This document shows positions 35,304 through 48,130 of a stretch of 64,000 bases of DNA, piece after piece (the stretch's first letter is position 1; the number at the start of each line of letters is the position of its first letter). A model generated the notes under the pieces. It did no database searches. It saw nothing but the letters and a program-made list of their open reading frames with translations, and was not told where the DNA came from. The DNA comes from Phialocephala subalpina (taxonomy: Eukaryota; Ascomycota; Leotiomycetes; Helotiales; Mollisiaceae), in assembly GCA_900073065.1 (NCBI GenBank), contig FJOG01000018.1:1128044-1192043 (forward strand), in the 5' to 3' direction. The position numbers were made by a program, and so were the translations under genes.

Positions 35304-35681
35304 TTACCCCGCCTCCACCATTTCAGTCTGCACAGCCGCATCAACATAGGAAGGCTTCCTCCCGCCACCCTTTCCCATGAATGTAAATACCGTCGTAAAG
35401 GTGTTCCGTTCCCTCACAATTGCCTCTCTCATTTTCGCGGCCGAAAAGATGTCCCAGTCCGGCACCCGCCTCGATACAGCAATGCCAAGGACTGCGCAGT
35501 AGAATATGCCGAGCAAAGTAATTACAACACTTCCCATGAACCAGCAACATCCGATTGCCATATTTGGGGACTTGCATTCGATGGCGAAGGGCAAAAATGG
35601 TGGTGCCAGCAAGGTTTGGCGATTGAAACCATGGGGGGAACCAGCGTCGATGTAAGAACGATACAGAAAGCTGAGCAAGAG

Positions 35682-36449
35682 CAGAGTGGTCAATAAGCCA
35701 GTCAGCCCTTAATCATTTGAGGATATAAATCAATTGACTGACTGACAAAAGGGAAGGTAACTGAATGACTTAAATGATCAGTTCAGGTGAAAATGAGGAT
35801 AAATTATTATTTCTCACTGAAGTCTAATAAAACTGCTCCAAACGCTCGTTCCATTTGGATTGCTCCTCTTCTGTCAGTTGCTGATCACGTGTAGGGGTCA
35901 AACTCTCTTTCCATATGTAGTATAGCTCAGGGGTAATCTCACAGACCTTTATATCCTCATTCTCCTCCCTAGCTAGTTCTATAGCCTTAACAATACGATC
36001 TTTTACCCACAGAATAATGCCTAGACCTCGTAGAATCTCATATCTTCTCTGCCAATTACTTAAACACTCTTGGTGGTAGATTCGCTCTAAGACATCGTAG
36101 TTTCGAATCAAGTCGTATTAGAGATGATTCCGATATAAGAATAAACAAAATCGTTGATCTTTAGGTAAATCTAGATGATGATAATAATAATCAAGAGTTT
36201 AAGTTCGAGAATGGAGAGAATAGTGATTCTAATTGTGTTCTAAATCGCTTATTTTAGCCAATCAGAGGCCTTCTATTTAGTTTTTCCGCTCCGGTCCATC
36301 ACCAAAAAAACACTAAAAACACTATACCAAAATCCCTAAAAACCACCTATCTAACTGATTAATTATGTCATTCGAGTCCTTAACTGACTGACTGATAAAT
36401 GATCAGTGGTCAGTACTGATATCAGCCCGCTGACTTATTGACCACTCTG
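35682..36449. mobile_element. hAT-like element (768 bp) inside array member 2
   Basis: Flanked by a perfect 8-bp duplication AGCAAGAG (35674-35681 and 36450-36457), the hAT hallmark. The termini are inverted repeats CAGAGTGGTCAATAAG, identical for 16 bp and 19/20 matched over 20. Subterminal regions carry repeated TGACTGAC and ATGATCAGT motifs in both orientations, a usual hAT transposase-binding arrangement. No transposase is encoded; a 95-codon frame on the minus strand is described separately. The intact duplication and near-perfect ends suggest a recent insertion. Confidence 0.9.
35824..36111 (-). CDS. 95-aa open frame carried by the hAT-like element
   Basis: MIRNYDVLERIYHQECLSNW begins an unbroken frame rich in charged helix-forming residues: WQRRYEILRGLGIILWVKDR, KAIELAREENEDIKVCE, EEEQSKWNERLEQFY. 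It looks like real protein rather than noise, unlike the AT-rich DNA around it. It does not resemble the catalytic or dimerisation domain of hAT transposases. It may be a captured host fragment or a remnant of the parent element. An ATG is present but no promoter was recognised. Confidence 0.35.
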   Translation of the reverse strand: MIRNYDVLERIYHQECLSNWQRRYEILRGLGIILWVKDRIVKAIELAREENEDIKVCEITPELYYIWKESLTPTRDQQLTEEEQSKWNERLEQFY

Positions 36450-36903
36450 AGCAAGAGAACACCGCATGAATGATATCGAATATCGCAAAAATGGTGCTCT
36501 TAGGCACGTAGTAGTCCATCCAGCTGTGAGAACTCGAAATTTCGTATAGGTCCTTCGCATAGTACTTGTGGAGGCACAGATGACATCCGATGACCAGAAG
36601 CGTCTGGAGGAGCAAAGTGGTTGCTGACACCAAAACGGTAACCAGTGGGCGTGGAGAAGGAAAATAGGCGTAGTATGCATAAATGATTGCGATCGTACCC
36701 TGTAGGCGGGTAGTCTCGACTATCACAAGCCGGACTCGAGAAGGTAATGGTGAACCGGTTGGACTCTTCTCAGGGTCGGTCATTTCTATCGAAGGTGAAG
36801 CTTTGTGAGGCAGTGTTAACGAAAGAAATGTCAGGAGAAGTTGAAAGTTCTCGGAAAGATAGCACATTCGAGGAAGCAAGGGGTACGAATGCTAGAATCA
36901 GTC

Positions 36904-37549
36904 CTAAGCATCTTCAAGATCCTTGCTTGTCAGAACACCTTCTTGCATCTCGTGTAGATCCTGTCGTGCTCTCGTTTCTTTTTTCGCGCCATCACACTCT
37001 TTGAAACTGTTCACTGTCGGATGCCAGATTACACCTTGAAGAATTCCCCAGGCACAGGGGACAAACAACATAACAAGTCCCAGAAAAGCCCAAATAATCG
37101 TTAACCAGATATTATCTCGTATACTATCCTTGCTAAATGACATTAACCCTGAAGCTATCTATCTCAATAACTTGCAACTAAGCTAAGTACTTACAATACT
37201 CAAATCCAGGCTACTGATCCCACAGCGAATTGCAATCATCGTTTTACGCTCGAGAGCTATGGCTGGATAATCCAGTCAAATTTTTCTTTAGAAGACACAT
37301 AAACGTATTTGTATGAGTCGTCGTATTTGTATAAGAAGTATGCCATGCAGACAGTAATCGGGATGAAAATTGCCGCGAGCCAGACAAAGGTGAGGCCAAC
37401 AGATTCTGGTGATGATGTGAAGAAGATCATGATGTGAAGAAGATCCAGATGACAGTAGACCCGAGACAGAGTAACCATAAGAAAACTTCAACGACCATGA
37501 AGAGGTGTCGAAATCCTGAGAGTTCGCTCGCTTCGTTGTCTTGAGCCAT
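36904..37549 (-). pseudogene. array member 3: multi-TM family pseudogene with 17-bp duplication
   Basis: Starts MAQDNEASELSGFRHLFMVV, then helix EVFLWLLCLGSTVIWIFFTS. A perfect 17-bp tandem duplication at 37412-37445 then throws the frame. Removing one copy would restore the run WIFFTSSPESVGLTFVWLAA, and the same WIFFTSxPxSVGL block occurs in member 4. The next part (ITVCMAYFLYKYDDSYKYVY) again goes out of frame with DYPAIALERKTMIAIRCGIS near 37265. After an intron-like segment (GTAAGT...TTCAG, about 37196-37150) comes helix LTIIWAFLGLVMLFVPCAWG and the charged tail KKETRARQDLHEMQEGVL, ending at 36904. Two frameshifts make it inactive. Confidence 0.7.
37412..37445. repeat. perfect 17-bp tandem duplication
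   Basis: ATGATGTGAAGAAGATC is present twice head to tail (37412-37428 and 37429-37445) in the coding part of array member 3. Being 17 bp it shifts the frame. It looks like a replication slippage or fill-in duplication. Confidence 0.95.
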
Positions 37550-37981
37550 TTCGGAAGAATGAGCGAGGCGAATGAGTCGTGGTCTGAAAGAAGGATGAAA
37601 AAAACTGTCGCAGTCGTATGGTAAAAACTTACAAATATCGTAACTCTCAGAACCTGTACCCAAAGTCAATCTAGTGTCCTAGTCATGATCCAAAAGAGGA
37701 GCTAGACCTCTCTCCGGGCCGAGAAATGTCATCATTCGGATGCGCACGTATGCCACAACCACGCCTCACAATCTACAATCTGATAAAATTATATGAGAAG
37801 AATCGCCGGTCATGACTCATTCGAATGGTGCATCAATATGGACATTATTTCATAAACTATAAGTTCTGGTCCTGCCCCACAGCTTTGCCATCGTTCAGTG
37901 TCCTTCCGCCGGAATCTCATCTTCGTGTCTGAGTTTGTTGCAGTTGACTCAAAACATCTGTCATCGAAGTCCTCACCACAT
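37550..37981. other. intergenic spacer inside the array
   Basis: 432 bp between members 3 and 4, presumably the promoter of member 3 and 3' flank of member 4. No element or further family remnant was seen. Confidence 0.3.
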
Positions 37982-38550
37982 TTACCCTTTTCTAAGCTCC
38001 TCCTTCGTACCAAGCATTCCCAATTCCACCTCGTGATCTGTTCTGGTGCGTGTTTCATTCTCTGCCTGATTCAACTTCTCCATGCATGCACATGTACCCG
38101 ATCGGATTGGTGCCTGAGCGGCAACCCAAATCCCAAGAAACGCCAGCATAATGAAGCCCATGCAAATCCAGATGATTCCCATTGATACGTTCATCATTTT
38201 GTCTTCGTCATTGAATGGCTCCAAAAATGATGTACATCCGTTCAATAGCGTGAATGGGAACCATGCCGTGACGATGCTTAGATAAAGGCTGCATACTGTT
38301 GAATGTAGAGCCTTGAAGACAGCGTGGTCGTAACTCGTTGTTACTGATTGTTTCTTTGACTCGATGCAAGATTGATATCCGAGGAAGGAAGCACATGCAA
38401 TCGCCGGAAGTAGGAGTGCTCCTAGCCTACAGAATTGGGTGCGGAGGTGAAGAAGATCCAGATGATAGTTAAGACCAAGTAAAGTGACCATAGGACGAGT
38501 CCGAGGATCATGTAAACGTATTGCGTCTTGGATAATTTCTGGTGAGGCAT
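37982..38550 (-). pseudogene. array member 4: multi-TM family gene with one frameshift
   Basis: The least damaged copy. It starts MPHQKLSKTQYVYMILGLVL, first helix LVLWSLYLVLTIIWIFFTSA, then PNSVG and an immediate TAG. A one-base shift at about 38421-38428 (GGCTAGG where GGCCTAGG would continue) leads into the open frame LGALLLPAIACASFLGYQSC. That frame continues through SYDHAVFKALHSTVCSLYLS, IVTAWFPFTLLNG and MGIIWICMGFIMLAFLGIWV to the charged tail ENETRTRTDHEVELGMLG. The shift falls next to the motif that is duplicated in member 3. If the missing base were an assembly error, this would be an intact gene of about 190 aa with four predicted TM helices. Confidence 0.65.
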
Positions 38551-38894
38551 GGTGGGCAAGGTGGTTGAGCGAAGATAACTGGATAAAAGACCAGAAGATG
38601 GCTGCAAAGCTTCTGCACATATGCACGACTTTGGCTAGAAGTTAACCTAGTGTTGCTAGTTATGCTCCAAAGGGGGTTAGGCCTTTTAATTTGAGAGATG
38701 TCATCTTTGTGATTACAAACTATTAATATACTTTCTCGTCTAGAACTTGATGTGATTGCAAAATAGTTACTGTTATTGAACTTAGTCATGTTTTGATCGA
38801 TTTTTTTTATCAACGCCTGACTGTCTCTCACCCAGTATGGCATTATAACGGATCTCTCCTTATCAGAATTCCACCTCGTTCATGACCCTCCCCT
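38551..38894. other. intergenic spacer inside the array
   Basis: 344 bp between members 4 and 5, AT-rich around 38640-38820. Nothing else recognised. Confidence 0.3.
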
Positions 38895-39519
38895 TCAACA
38901 CTCCAGGCCCACCTCTATCTCTGATCCTACTGACCCTCTCTCCATGTTCTGCAAGTCCTCCATTTCATCCATCTCGTGGGTCTCCTTGTCCTTCTCACGT
39001 TCTTTCAGAAGCTTTCTCAACTCTTGAAGATTCTTGACTAGGATGTACCAAAGTAGATACTAGACCCAAATGGTGCAGCCCGCGAGAATAGAGCCAAAAA
39101 GAATGGTAACCATCTAATCGCCACCGGAACCGTCTTCATATAAGTGATTGAGCGGCTTCAATTGCGGCATCATCCATTTGAGTAACTTAATCCAGAGTCC
39201 AAGTATGGTACAGATCGTCGTGAGACTGCACAAAAGTCGGACGAACAACGTCGAGAACAGTGCGCAGCAGATCCAAAATCTTGTACCATGAAATAGGCTC
39301 CGGACATCGGCAGTATCTGAATACGAGGAAACAAATGCAGCCAAATGATGTCGGGCCAATAATTACCAGCCAGAGAATGCTGAGGCTGACGGAAGAAGGT
39401 ATCGGGATCCCAACAGTCCAGAGGAACAGCCAAGGTAGAATCTCCAAACCCATACATAGATACTGTAATCTCGAGGATTTCGGAGGAGGTGTCAACGGTT
39501 CGTACTTTTGGTGCCTCAT
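38895..39519 (-). pseudogene. array member 5: multi-TM family pseudogene
   Basis: Starts MRHQKYEPLTPPPKSSRLQY, with helix LEILPWLFLWTVGI and then SLSILWLVIIGPTSFGCICF. The first frame ends in TAA near 39189, while the family-like second helix (RLLCSLTTICTILGLWIKLL) is in another frame, so a shift lies between about 39200 and 39290. That frame reaches a TAG at 39116-39114, continues as MVTILFGSILAGCTIWV to another TAG at 39062-39060, then YLLWYILV and a charged tail (LLKEREKDKETHEMDEMEDL) ending at 38895. Three lesions. An open frame also extends upstream to 39801 without family features. Confidence 0.6.
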
Positions 39520-40040
39520 GTCGAAGTTTTGGGTGCGGTAATGCGACAGTTCAAAGAGAGGTTGTATCGTTGATGAGAAGATGGAAGGAAGAGAAGAGTG
39601 CACTCTGGGAATCAACAAAGCGTCATCTGAGATCACTAACCAACTCCTGGTTTGGAAGTTGTCTACCGCGCGATGATAAACGTCATGTATAAGGCTGAAT
39701 GACAGGTAGACTAGGAGAAGCACCATGTGAAGAGAAGCCGGTGATGGCTCGGCCCGCTGAGGGCCCACTATCTGACGAAGGGAAGCGAACTCGGTGAACA
39801 CGAAAGGAATTATCTTGAAGAACGCGAGAGACCTTCTAGATGACTAATTCTAAGGCATCAAAGGAGATACTTCTCCGCTGACAAGATTCGCAGCGGGATG
39901 ACTCGCTTAGACAGGGGAGAAGCTGAACCAAACTAAAAAGAATTCTCGTAAAAGGAGTCTAATCTATCCCAAAGTAACATTGAAGACTCAGAACCTCGAT
40001 CCAAACGCCTAATATAAAACATATCCAAGCTAGCATGCTC
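39520..40040. other. intergenic region after the array
   Basis: 521 bp between array member 5 and the SET-domain gene, both on the minus strand. An open frame continuing upstream of member 5 to 39801 has a hydrophobic stretch (HMVLLLVYLSFSLIHDVYH) and may be a former extension of that gene. Otherwise unremarkable. Confidence 0.35.
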
Positions 40041-41081
40041 TCAGATATTCCCCCTCCACAACCAATTCGCGAACTCAGTAGCCTTCATTCCCTTCGGTAC
40101 GTCGCTAGCAGCCGTCTTCCATTTCCCATCCGGTTCATAACTTCCATGCTTCTGAGGGCTCTTCACATATAGCAACACCTCATACACGTTTTTGCTATCT
40201 TTTCCTTCGGCCAACTTCTTCAAATCGCAGTGATACTTGACAAAGCACCTCGCTCTTGCAAGATCACCATGCATGTTACACATCTGAAAGAGATCAAAGT
40301 ACAGTCTGCTCAATCTTCCATCCTTGATGCCCTCCTGTTCATAGATGTTGAGCAGTGAACGAGCATTCTTCATCACCTCCTCTGGTGCGTAGTAGATGTT
40401 CTTCGAGTTACCGATCATCTCATCAAGCTTTTCGGCTCTGGCGATTCGCTCATCGCTCTGTCGCAATTTATCTTCTGGCAAAGAGCAGAGCTCGCATGTG
40501 CAGTCAAATCCAAAATGATCTTTAAGAATCTGCTTTCGCTCTTGGGACACCCCTCCTGGGATATAGGAGGTGGTGATCTCCGTACCCTTTGGGATCGCTC
40601 GAACGGCATAAATCGTCATCTTTTCAAAAAGCGGATTCCAATACTGCACCACATTAGGTCGACAACTATGGTTGATTCTCGCAATATCCGCGAACACGCC
40701 GCCGACCTCCTCCTCGACGCCTAGAGGATAGGCATTCGAGCGGACGATTCCACTAAGTGGATGCGTAGGATCTGAGTCGCTGAAATTGTTGTGAAGAGAG
40801 CGATATCTTTCTTGGTCTGCCTTTGGCAATTTATTGAGAGCACCGAGGAGCTGCTGCTCTGTACTGTCCATGTCGAAGGACGTGATGATTTCCGTGGTGA
40901 TTAAAGGGGCTTCGCTTAAGAGGCAAGTACCAGGGGTAACGTCCTGGGTGACGACAAGGCCCTTTCCCTTTCCAGGAACGTCCTGGAGTGTCCAAAGAGC
41001 GTTTTGAGAATTTTCTCCATTCTCACCGTTTTGAGAGGTGTGTGGCGGTGAAGTTGGTGGGGAAGTGCTGCTTGGAGCCAT
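40041..41081 (-). CDS. SET-domain protein, putative lysine methyltransferase
   Basis: Single exon. Start placed at MAPSSTSPPTSPPHTSQNGE (346 aa); an in-frame ATG at 41150 would give 369. After a Ser/Thr/Asn-rich leader the SET domain begins at WTLQDVPGKGKGLVVTQDV. The conserved core is FADIARINHSCRPNVVQYWN (NHSC box) and AIPKGTEITTSYI (GxE-I/L-T-x-x-Y), with the family Tyr in SYI. A post-SET-like cysteine cluster, FDCTCELCSL, follows. The C-terminal part is helical (ARSLLNIYEQEGIKDGRLSR). This arrangement is common in fungal cytosolic SET proteins related to SMYD/SET5 types but without a MYND finger. Substrate unknown. Confidence 0.88.
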   Translation of the reverse strand: MAPSSTSPPTSPPHTSQNGENGENSQNALWTLQDVPGKGKGLVVTQDVTPGTCLLSEAPLITTEIITSFDMDSTEQQLLGALNKLPKADQERYRSLHNNFSDSDPTHPLSGIVRSNAYPLGVEEEVGGVFADIARINHSCRPNVVQYWNPLFEKMTIYAVRAIPKGTEITTSYIPGGVSQERKQILKDHFGFDCTCELCSLPEDKLRQSDERIARAEKLDEMIGNSKNIYYAPEEVMKNARSLLNIYEQEGIKDGRLSRLYFDLFQMCNMHGDLARARCFVKYHCDLKKLAEGKDSKNVYEVLLYVKSPQKHGSYEPDGKWKTAASDVPKGMKATEFANWLWRGNI

Positions 41082-41934
41082 TGTGACTGAATCATAAAGC
41101 AATATGAATAATTTGAGTAAAAATACAGGTGTAATTTGCGAGGGGAGCACGTTTTATGTGTTTTCGAGCCGGTCTGAATTTGAATCACAGCTTATCGTGG
41201 TTATTCATCGGGTTCGTGCTAAATTTTTCGAAGCTATCCATTTTTGGTAAAATAGTCGAGGGGGTGAAAGCTGTGATATCATAGCCACGTGACCCTGAGA
41301 CATCGTGCGCCGCGGTGAAGGCGTTTCATTGTTATGCAAAGCATGAGCAATAGGAACACAAGAGACTACGTTTCAGCGAGGAAGTATCCTCCTTGTTTAG
41401 TTGGTGCTGGTGGTGGAATCAAGTGATTCAATTTTGCATCAAGGCGCTGGGAATCCAACAATGCAGCGACACCAATTGGTGAAGAATTGGAAGAAAACAT
41501 GATGAGATTAATTTTTAAGGTAGCAAGATCTTGATCTTCTCCAGCTGTTCAACTCATTCCTCAATTTGTGAAAAAGTCCCTCGAGTTGGAGATGATCGAG
41601 GGGTCTTGGTATGAGGTGGCGGTGCCTTGCCTGCAACTTAGTTGCTCCATCTCTAGGCTATCCTAGAGATGATTTCCTTTGGCATCGAGAGTTCCGTTCC
41701 GCAACTTGGAACTCCCAATAAGCATGATATTGCAATATTCACTTGATATAGGATTTAGAATGATGTTGTTGACTACATTAGTTTGCGTCGGCGCGAGTGC
41801 GCTTCGGATATATTTTTGCTAGCTCCGTCTCAATGTCTCCTCTCTTCATACTCTTGAGAGCTTGATACTTATCCTCAATCCCGACAAAACAAATCAATTT
41901 GTGCGAATTCATCTCATTTTGAATCAAAAATAAT
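41082..41934. promoter_or_regulatory. divergent intergenic region, SET-domain / MFS genes
   Basis: 853 bp between the two divergent start codons, enough for separate promoters. AT-rich leaders precede both starts. A CACGTG-type core (ccacgtgacc) occurs near 41285. No open frame of note. Confidence 0.4.
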
Positions 41935-43678
41935 ATGTCGCAAAGCAAGTACGATGCCGCTTCTAGCGTGGACGTCGAAAAGCAGATAAGCAAAGACGAC
42001 AAAGCAAGACAAGACGAAGATGCCATCGAAGCTGTATCCATCAAAGTAAGCTCCAATAAAATCCAAGAAGTGCTTGACACAAAAGAAGGACCTCAGGGGC
42101 CACCATATACGACATTCTCCGAGAGCGAGAAAATCTTCACGGTCATCATAGCATCGTTTGCAGCACTTATCTCCCCAATCTCAGGAAGCATATACTACCC
42201 AGCTCTGAACCCACTTGCAGCAGATCTTCGTGTGGAAGTCAGCACTATCAACTTGACCATCACTGTGTACATGGTAACTGTTCCTCAAAAGAAAGCGATG
42301 AAAGGAGAATATCTGACATACTGCGGGACATCAGATCTTCCAAGGATTGGCACCAACATTCATCGGCAGCATCTCAGACAAAAACGGTCGACGACCAGCT
42401 TACTTGATCTGCTTCGTCCTCTATCTCAGCGCGAACATCGGCCTCGCCTTGCAGACCAGCTATCCCGCCCTCGTCTGTCTCCGATGCCTCCAAAGTGTGG
42501 GAAGCAGTGGCACTGTCGCACTTGGAAGCGGAACAGCAGCTGACCTGGTGACTCGAGCCGAACGAGGGAAATACATCGGGTACGCCTCCATGGGCGTGAC
42601 CCTTGGCCCAGCACTCGGTCCTGTAATTGGAGGTCTATTGACAGAGTTTCTCGGCTGGAGATCCATCTTCTGGTTCCTGACAATTCTGTGTGGCACAATG
42701 TTGGTAATCACGGTCATTGCTTTCCCAGAAACAAGTCGAAGCGTCGTAGGCGACGGGTCCATCCCACCACAGAAATGGAACGTCCCTCTCACCCGCCTCA
42801 TTCAACAACGACGAAGCCGAAAGTCCCACGAAGAAAGGAACAATCAAACAATAACACATCCTCGACGTCGCCCCAACCCACTGGAGGCCCTATACCTCGC
42901 TTGCCACAAAGAAACTGGCATGATTCTTATCTTCTCCGCTTTGATGTATGCAGGCTTCTTCGGCATCTTGTCCTCTCTCCCATCTCAGCTCCAACGAAGA
43001 TACAACTTCAACTCCCTCCAAATCGGGCTCTGCTACCTCCCGTACGGATTCGGCTCTCTCACTTCTCGGTGGACTGTAGGGACATTGACGGATTGGAATT
43101 TTCGCCGTCACGCCCAGAGGCTCGGGATTCCGATCGTGAAGAATCGCCAACAGCGACTCCAAGATTTTCCAATCGAAGTCGCGAGATTGCAGATCGTGCT
43201 GCCGATGGTGTATCTGGGTTGTGTCTCTGTGCTGATATTTGGGTGGGTGATGCATTATCGAACCAATCTTGCTGGACCGCTGATCACGCTGTTCTTTACT
43301 GGCAATACGGTGACGGGGGCGTTTAGTGGGTTGAACACACTTGTCATTGATATCAATGTCCAGACTCCTGCGACAGCGACAGCGGCCAGTAATTTATTTC
43401 GATGTCTGTTCGGGGCGGGAGCGGTGGCAGCGGCGGTGCCACTGATTGACAGGGTCGGAATGGGGTGGACCGGGACGTTCATCACTGCTCTTTGGTTGGT
43501 GTTGAGTCCAATGCTGTGGTGTGTGAAGTGGTATGGGAAAGGATGGAGAGATCAGAAGGCGACAAGGGATGAGAAGAAGGGAAATGTCGGGAAGGAGAAG
43601 ATCAATTCTGATGTTCAGAATGTTCGAGTTGAACCTCAGCATGTAGGCGATGAGAAGGACAGCGCGCAAAGACATTGA
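41935..43678 (+). CDS. MFS drug:H+ antiporter, DHA1 family (Qdr/Aqr-like)
   Basis: Twelve-helix major-facilitator exporter of the plasma membrane. Exons 41935-42273 and 42335-43678 with a 61-bp intron give 560 aa. A charged N-terminal tail of about 75 residues (SVDVEKQISKDDKARQDEDA) precedes TM1 (IFTVIIASFAALISPISGSI). TM1 leads into YYPALNPLAADL, the pattern typical of DHA1 members. Motif A is GSISDKNGRRPAYL, and motif C in TM5 is GVTLGPALGPVIGGLL. A long central loop of about 60 residues with Arg-rich stretches follows FPETSRS. The C-terminal tail is Lys/Glu-rich. Substrates in yeast relatives include quinidine and short-chain acids; the substrate here is not predictable. Intact. Confidence 0.92.
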
Positions 43679-43995
43679 GCGACGATGAGAGGTACAATTC
43701 CAACATGACGATATCCATGGAAGGGTGGTCATTGAGTGATGTGGAAGTGCTACTTCTATTTCAAATAGTCAACACCGTGTAGTCAACACCATTCTCAAAG
43801 TCCGCTGTCATGTAAATCATATTCATTATGTGTGTGCCACTTCATCTTACTCTCACAAATCCAAATTCCATGACATGCCAACCGTGATATGGAAATGTTG
43901 ACGATGCACGACACACCTGCCGAGCGCCAAAGCAAATCCCAATATACATAACACCGATGCCGCATCAAGCAATAGCAAAGACTCCCTTATCAAAA
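43679..43995. other. convergent 3' intergenic region (MFS / SMC3)
   Basis: 317 bp between opposite-strand stops. Contains a short direct repeat atagtcaacaccgtgtagtcaacacc near 43767. No gene. Confidence 0.35.
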
Positions 43996-47767
<3,772 letters not shown>

Positions 47768-48130
47768 CTTTGCGATCCGTTTGCCGCGAGCGGGGCGGTT
47801 GACGGGATTTGAGGGACTTCAGGCGCGTCAAGACGACCTCAGAAATTCGGTGGGATCCTTAAGGTGGCTCTCGGGTCGTAGATTCGTGTTATGTCGTCGT
47901 GAAATTTCGGAGCTGAAGATTCATGTCTTATCAACGCGTTTGATTTTGCATTTGGGACGCGATTCTTCGGGGGTCGCGCAATCTGCGAAGCTTGAGGGCG
48001 TTGGCGTTCTAGTGGGCCCGCCAAAAGAGGAAGGCGGTCAAATATTGCCCGTCCCTCATCCGCAAAATTAATTGTGACTTCGGTTTGAAACTCGTCGCAC
48101 CACACATCTTGAAGTCGACATTCAGAAATT
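47768..48130. promoter_or_regulatory. 363-bp divergent promoter region, SMC3 / RIO1
   Basis: Start codons of two essential genes face away from each other across 363 bp. The middle is GC-rich with ggcgcgtc near 47821, tgggacgcgattc near 47952 and a gggtcgcgc run near 47971. Cell-cycle MCB-type ACGCG cores are present (for example within tgggacgcgatt), which would suit a cohesin gene, but such short cores also occur by chance. Confidence 0.45.

Larger units (their letters stand above)
35304..36783 (-). pseudogene. array member 2: multi-TM family gene split by a hAT-like element
   Basis: The 5' part (36783-36450) starts MTDPEKSPTGSPLP, with predicted helices in TIAIIYAYYAYF and VTVLVSATTLLLQTLLVIGC, then HSWMDYYVPKSTIFAIFDII. 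It is interrupted at TTC TCT TGC by a 768-bp element. The 3' part resumes at 35681 and contains another helix (GCCWFMGSVVITLLGIFYCA) and a charged tail ending VQTEMVEAG at the stop 35304. Without the insertion the upstream frame would still need a one-base shift to reach the downstream frame. A run of six C near 35626-35631 is a likely place. The insertion alone abolishes the protein: translation enters the element and ends there. Confidence 0.7.
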
